Positions 6,854-9,870 of a stretch of DNA of 9,870 bases are shown piece by piece. The notes beneath the pieces were generated by a model. It had not been told where the DNA came from and searched no databases. It saw nothing but the letters and a program-made list of their open reading frames with translations. The first letter of the stretch is position 1. Every line of letters begins with the position of its first letter. The translations under genes and the position numbers were made by a program. The stretch spans positions 1 to 9,870 of the forward strand of contig JAUVKO010000061.1 in the NCBI GenBank assembly GCA_030596225.1, written 5' to 3'. This DNA is from Fidelibacterota bacterium (GTDB lineage: Bacteria; Fidelibacterota; UBA8477; JABMPR01).

Positions 6854-7393
6854 ATGTACGCGATTATTCAAATTGCAGGGAAACAGTTCAAGGTGAAACC
6901 TGGCATGGTCCTGAACGTTCCGACTCTCGATCTTGAACCTGGTAAAAAGGTTAATGTCGAGCGCGTACTGGCTTACTCTGACGGTAAAAATCTTGAGGTC
7001 GGCACTCCGGAGTTGACCAACGTTGCCATTGACGGAACAGTAGTTTCGCATGGTCGCGCTAAAAAGATCATTGTTTTCAAAAAGAAACGCCGCAAGGGAT
7101 ACCAGAAGAAACAAGGACACCGCCAGGGTTATACACAGATCAAGGTAGAAGGTATTGCACCAGCAAAACCAACCGCCGCGAAAAAGGCAGTCAAGGCTGA
7201 CGCTGCAGTAGCAGCTAAAAAGAAGCCAGCTGTCAAGAAGGCTACAGCCGCCAAAAAGCCCGCAGCTAAGAAAACTGCCGCTGCCAAAAAACCAGCCGCA
7301 AAGAAAACTGCAGCTGCCAAAAAACCAGCCGCAAAAAAAGCTGCAGCTAAACCGGCCGCTAAAAAAGTCGTAAAAGCTGAAAAAGGAGAGTAA
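6854..7393 (+). CDS. rplU: 50S ribosomal protein L21 with long Lys/Ala-rich C-terminal tail
   Basis: Residues 1-102 are a normal L21, which binds 23S rRNA in the large subunit: MYAIIQIAGKQFKV at the start, then IIVFKKKRRKGYQKKQGHRQGYTQIKV with the usual RNA-binding basic loop. Bacterial L21 normally ends near residue 103. Here the frame continues for 77 residues made almost only of Lys, Ala and Pro, including near-identical units TAAAKKPAAKK at 141-151 and 152-162 with degenerate copies on both sides. The tail resembles histone H1 or AlgP-type tails and is expected to be disordered and nucleic-acid binding. The frame is open without interruption to TAA, and the tail's last codons contain the rpmA Shine-Dalgarno site, so the tail is genuinely part of the gene. 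A strong promoter and AGGAG precede it. L21 next to L27 is the conserved bacterial order. Confidence 0.95.
   Translation: MYAIIQIAGKQFKVKPGMVLNVPTLDLEPGKKVNVERVLAYSDGKNLEVGTPELTNVAIDGTVVSHGRAKKIIVFKKKRRKGYQKKQGHRQGYTQIKVEGIAPAKPTAAKKAVKADAAVAAKKKPAVKKATAAKKPAAKKTAAAKKPAAKKTAAAKKPAAKKAAAKPAAKKVVKAEKGE
7274..7339 (+). repeat. 33-bp tandem repeat in the rplU tail
   Basis: Two adjacent 33-base units (7274-7306 and 7307-7339) differ at only two positions, both synonymous, and encode TAAAKKPAAKK twice. Degenerate units flank them at 7244-7273 and 7340-7366. The near-identity suggests recent slippage-type duplication, so copy number may vary between strains. Confidence 0.85.
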
Positions 7394-7395
7394 CC

Positions 7396-7653
7396 ATGGC
7401 TCATAAAAAAGGTGTTGGTAGCTCCAAAAACGGTCGCGAAAGTCATTCCAAACGCCTGGGCACAAAAGCCTATGGTGGTGAGTGGGTTTCTGCCGGCAGT
7501 ATCATTGTCCGTCAACGTGGAACAGCCATTCATCCCGGTCAGAATGTTGGTATCGGTGGTGATGACACCCTGTTTGCAAAGATTGATGGGATTGTGACCT
7601 TTGAACGCAAAGACCGCACAAGAAAACAGGTTAGCATCTACCCTGAAGCTTAA
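7396..7653 (+). CDS. rpmA: 50S ribosomal protein L27
   Basis: This 85-residue ribosomal protein has its N-terminus near the peptidyl transferase centre. The family sequence is plain: MAHKKGVGSSKNGRESHSKR at the start, then GSIIVRQRGTAIHPGQNVG and DDTLFAKIDGIVTFERK. The N-terminus begins directly at MAHKK, without the cleavable extension found in Firmicutes and relatives. It starts two bases after the rplU stop. Its Shine-Dalgarno site AAGGAGAG lies in the last L21 codons, so translation of the pair is probably coupled. A strong terminator follows. Obg (cgtA), often next in this operon, is absent. Confidence 0.97.
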   Translation: MAHKKGVGSSKNGRESHSKRLGTKAYGGEWVSAGSIIVRQRGTAIHPGQNVGIGGDDTLFAKIDGIVTFERKDRTRKQVSIYPEA

Positions 7654-7674
7654 ATCTGTCCCTGTATAGACATT

Positions 7675-7705
7675 AAAATCCCTCGAGTGATCGGGGGATT
7701 TTTTA
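7675..7705 (+). terminator. Rho-independent terminator of rplU-rpmA
   Basis: A 12-bp stem (7675-7686 with 7691-7702), containing one T-G wobble, closes a GTGA tetraloop. A run of T begins in the right arm at 7699. It lies 21 bases after the rpmA stop. Confidence 0.9.
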
Positions 7706-7774
7706 TTTTATCCGCCCTTTAAGAATACTCTCTGAAAATAAATATGTAAAAAGATGATGTTGCTAAGATACGAT

Positions 7775-7920
7775 GTCACCCCCAAATTCATGGCGGATAC
7801 CACGGCATAGTTCGTAGAACGACGCCGGGTAATTTAATGGTACTACAGATTTGCTTGTTGGGGACCATTAACTTTTTGAAAAAAATAACTTCTTAGTGAA
7901 ACACACTTTCGTAGTGTTGA
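7775..7920 (+). other. Possibly structured non-coding leader upstream of moxR
   Basis: The 319-base gap between rpmA and moxR has no gene. After the terminator it contains several complementary segments: CCCCAA (7780-7785) with TTGGGG (7858-7863); CGGC-GTTC (7803-7806, 7810-7813) with GAAC-GCCG (7817-7820, 7824-7827); TTAATGGT (7834-7841) with ACCATTAA (7864-7871); and a small hairpin ACACT/AGTGT (7903-7917). Some of these cannot form together, for example 7834-7841 could instead pair in part with TACC at 7798-7801. I do not recognise a known riboswitch or RNA family, and no clear promoter is visible. Folding may be by chance. Confidence 0.3.
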
Positions 7921-7972
7921 ATGTTGACGAATTTATCAAGAAAGCTGTTCTACAAACTGCCGTGGAGGATAT

Positions 7973-8953
7973 GTGACCAAACCAAGTGATGATGTACAAA
8001 AACTGAATGAAATGGTCCAGGCTTTTGACCGTTTGAAACAAGAATTATCAAAGGCAATTGTGGGACAGGATTCGGTAATTGAGCAATTAGTAATTGCTCT
8101 GTTGGCACGCGGACATGCGCTTTTAGTTGGCGTGCCTGGTTTAGCTAAGACTTTACTCATCAAGAGTTTGGCAGAAGTATTGGATCTTAGTTTTTCACGT
8201 ATTCAGTTTACCCCTGACCTGATGCCATCAGATATAACCGGAACAGACATTATCGAAGAGGATCACACCACGGGGAAGCGTGAATTTCGCTTCGTCAAAG
8301 GTCCGGTGTTTGCTAATATTATACTGGCTGATGAAATCAATCGTACTCCCCCGAAAACCCAGGCTGCTTTACTGGAGGCTATGCAGGAGCATTGTGTCAC
8401 TGCCGGTGTAAAAAGCTACATCCTGGAAGAGCCCTTTTTTGTATTGGCAACTCAGAATCCCATTGAACAGGAAGGGACTTACCCCTTACCTGAAGCCCAG
8501 CTTGATCGTTTCATGTTCAATCTGAGAGTCGAGTATCCCAGTCGAGATGAGGAACGTAGAATTGTAAGTCAAACCACATCAGGAGCTTCTATTCAATTGA
8601 CCAAGATTCTGGATCGAAAAGCCATCATGGATTATCAGGAGCTTATTCGCCGTGTTCCCATTGCTGAAAATGTTATTGATTATGCTGTTGATCTGGTGGG
8701 AAGAACTCGCCCTGAAAGTGACGAAGCCCCCGATTACATAAAAAAATGGGTGGGCTGGGGTGCAGGTCCGCGGGCTTCTCAGTATTTGATACTGGGTGCC
8801 AAGACCCGGGCAGCCATGTCAGGCAATCCCACACCATCCATTGATGATGTGAAAGCTGTGGCCTTACCTGTTCTACGTCATCGTGTACTGACAAATTTCA
8901 ATGCAGAAGCAGATGGTGTTACTGTAGATGAGATCATCAAGAAACTGCTGTGA
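7973..8953 (+). CDS. MoxR family AAA+ ATPase
   Basis: This 326-residue cytosolic ATPase of the MoxR group is thought to act as a chaperone-like remodeller that assembles or activates metal-binding or envelope complexes, often with DUF58 and von Willebrand factor A proteins. An N-terminal helix leads to AIVGQDSVIEQL, the Walker A loop GVPGLAKT, Walker B in LADEINRTPPKTQAALLEAMQE, sensor 1 in FVLATQNPIEQEG, the arginine-finger region LPEAQLDRFMF, and the C-terminal lid with sensor 2 WGAGPRASQ. Length is typical. The start is GTG at 7973: GGAGGA (7964-7969) stands just before it, and the overlapping ATG at 7971 is followed at once by TGA. No DUF58 or VWA gene follows within the window. Its downstream neighbour is instead an exported peptidase. 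Confidence 0.93.
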   Translation: MTKPSDDVQKLNEMVQAFDRLKQELSKAIVGQDSVIEQLVIALLARGHALLVGVPGLAKTLLIKSLAEVLDLSFSRIQFTPDLMPSDITGTDIIEEDHTTGKREFRFVKGPVFANIILADEINRTPPKTQAALLEAMQEHCVTAGVKSYILEEPFFVLATQNPIEQEGTYPLPEAQLDRFMFNLRVEYPSRDEERRIVSQTTSGASIQLTKILDRKAIMDYQELIRRVPIAENVIDYAVDLVGRTRPESDEAPDYIKKWVGWGAGPRASQYLILGAKTRAAMSGNPTPSIDDVKAVALPVLRHRVLTNFNAEADGVTVDEIIKKLL

Positions 8954-9002
8954 CAATTTTTTGCCATAAGAATATTTTACCACAAAAGAAAGTCATTAGC
9001 TG

Positions 9003-9068
9003 CGTCATGCCGAGCGGCTTGTGAGGGCGTAGCCGTAAGGCGAAGACCTAAGTCGAGGGATAACGAAG
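9003..9068. repeat. Repeat-like intergenic segment between moxR and the peptidase gene
   Basis: The stretch opens with CGTCATGCCGAGCGG and holds alternating GCC/GGC and CGAAG motifs. Two mutually exclusive hairpins are possible: CGGCT (9015-9019) with AGCCG (9031-9035), or GCC-GTAA-GGC (9032-9041). GC content is clearly above the flanks. It resembles the GTCATGC(C/T)GAG-type dispersed repeats found in many environmental bacterial genomes, but only one copy lies in this window, so repeat status is inferred. Confidence 0.4.
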
Positions 9069-9097
9069 ATAGATTGTGATAAATAGGAGATACTGAT

Positions 9098-9870
9098 TTG
9101 AAGTATAGAGTTTTGATTATAATGCTCTTGTTGTTTACACAAGGCCTATTCGCTCAAAATATGTGGTTATGGAATCAGCGCACTCATCCGGAGTTAAAGT
9201 GGCAAACTCTTGAAACCGAACATTTCAATATCCATTATCACCAAGGTTTGGAAAACATTGCTCGTAAAGGTGCCCTCATTGCTGAGCAAGCCTATCAGGC
9301 AACCCTGGATCAATTGCATATAGAAGATTTTGGCAAGACAGACATAGTGTTTTCGGCAGAAGATGAAATCATGAACGGATTTGCCATGCCCAGCAATCAG
9401 ATTTTTATTTGGGTCAGCCAAAATGATGTTGCCGGCAATTTCGGTGGTTCAGAAAAATGGTTAAAGATGGTGATCACCCATGAATTTCAACATATAGTTC
9501 AGTTTCAAGCCCATCGAACCTGGGCTGGTATATTTGGCGCTATTTCAATTCCCACCTGGTGGATGGAAGGAATGGCAGAATACATGACCGAAACCTGGCG
9601 AGTGGGTCGCAGTGATTCACGTATGAAAATCCACACATATCGTAATACTATGGACAAACTCAATGCTCACGATGACGGTTATGCTAAAGTTCTGTATATG
9701 GCCTGGAAATACGGTGACTCGACCCTGGTTAAGATTTCTAACCATCGTCTCTACCTGAAAGAGGATAGTGAAGAATATCCTTACTGGTATGATTTCAAAA
9801 AAGCATTTGAAGCTGTTACCGGTCAAACCCTGAAGAATTTTAATGAAGAGTGGCGCCGGGTGATGAACAC
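9098..9870 (+). CDS. Exported HExxH zinc metallopeptidase (peptidase MA-like), 3' end outside window
   Basis: The frame opens at TTG 9098 with AGGAG (9085-9089) eight bases upstream and stays open to the window edge (257 codons so far). Residues 1-19 form a signal peptide (MKYR, a hydrophobic core, then LFA-QN), so the product is secreted or periplasmic. The mature part begins with ETEHFNIHY, typical of peptidase MA-like proteins. It has the zinc motif HEFQH (128-132) and, 25 residues later, WWMEGMAEY (154-162), which supplies the third zinc ligand as in gluzincins. In many FCB-group proteins this domain is followed by WD40/TolB-like propeller repeats. That part would lie outside the window, so the full architecture is unknown. 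The specific substrate cannot be told. Confidence 0.82.
   Translation, partial: MKYRVLIIMLLLFTQGLFAQNMWLWNQRTHPELKWQTLETEHFNIHYHQGLENIARKGALIAEQAYQATLDQLHIEDFGKTDIVFSAEDEIMNGFAMPSNQIFIWVSQNDVAGNFGGSEKWLKMVITHEFQHIVQFQAHRTWAGIFGAISIPTWWMEGMAEYMTETWRVGRSDSRMKIHTYRNTMDKLNAHDDGYAKVLYMAWKYGDSTLVKISNHRLYLKEDSEEYPYWYDFKKAFEAVTGQTLKNFNEEWRRVMN

Noticed and set aside
6851..7533. Long - strand reading frames opposite rplU/rpmA, rich in Phe/Gly/Cys/Ser or Ala/Phe
   Set aside because: They are complements of the Lys/Ala codon repeats of the L21 tail. Repetitive coding sequence leaves antisense frames open by composition.
7775..7872. Faint similarity to the 3' half of 5S rRNA (GCCG...ATGGTACT)
   Set aside because: Only a few short words agree; the conserved 5S arms and loops are absent and the spacing is wrong.
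7921..7989. 22-codon frame starting at ATG 7921 and overlapping the moxR start
   Set aside because: It has no ribosome binding site and no recognisable sequence, and its end lies inside moxR in another frame.

Overview
The window reads as an ordinary bacterial chromosome segment: nine genes on the + strand, one on the - strand, short gaps, and several dispersed repeats confined to the gaps. Most genes have good Shine-Dalgarno sites, and the ribosomal protein operon has a classical TTGACA/TATATT promoter, so the signals are not those of Bacteroidota. The gene content suggests a bacterium of the wider FCB group, possibly Marinimicrobia-like. The pointers are a DUF819 membrane protein, a divergent polysaccharide deacetylase, a MoxR ATPase and an exported peptidase with an ...LFA-QN signal cleavage. 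This placement is an inference with low to moderate confidence.

Bases 1-334 hold no gene. Positions 4-164 form one long interrupted palindrome with terminal inverted repeats (MITE-like), and 273-322 hold one copy of a dispersed repeat. An arylamine N-acetyltransferase-like gene follows on the - strand (335-1165). Facing away from it is a + strand run of six genes: a DUF819 transporter-like membrane protein, uridine kinase (udk), a membrane-anchored divergent polysaccharide deacetylase, a PdxJ-like TIM-barrel protein, a Rhizobium etli-type asparaginase, and a dCMP/cytidylate deaminase. Two junctions overlap by four bases (ATGA), so these genes are probably one transcription unit. It ends at a terminator hairpin at 6659-6689. 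The shared theme is nucleotide salvage (udk, deaminase) plus amide/cofactor-like metabolism, but no single pathway is evident.

A perfect 13-bp-arm palindrome (6729-6756) precedes the rplU-rpmA operon (ribosomal proteins L21 and L27), which has a clear promoter and a strong terminator (7675-7705). L21 carries a 77-residue Lys/Ala/Pro-rich tail with tandem repeats, resembling histone H1 tails. A 319-bp gap with several complementary segments leads to a moxR-type AAA+ ATPase. After a 144-bp gap with another repeat-like stretch comes an exported HExxH metallopeptidase that runs off the right edge.

The most unusual points are: (1) the PdxJ homologue has lost nearly every catalytic residue of the family and is translationally coupled to the asparaginase; (2) a ~50-bp repeat sits 11-12 bp after the stop codons of two unrelated genes, in the same orientation relative to each gene; (3) the long palindromic element at the left end; (4) the L21 tail; (5) the possibly structured leader before moxR. 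No tRNA, rRNA or CRISPR was seen.
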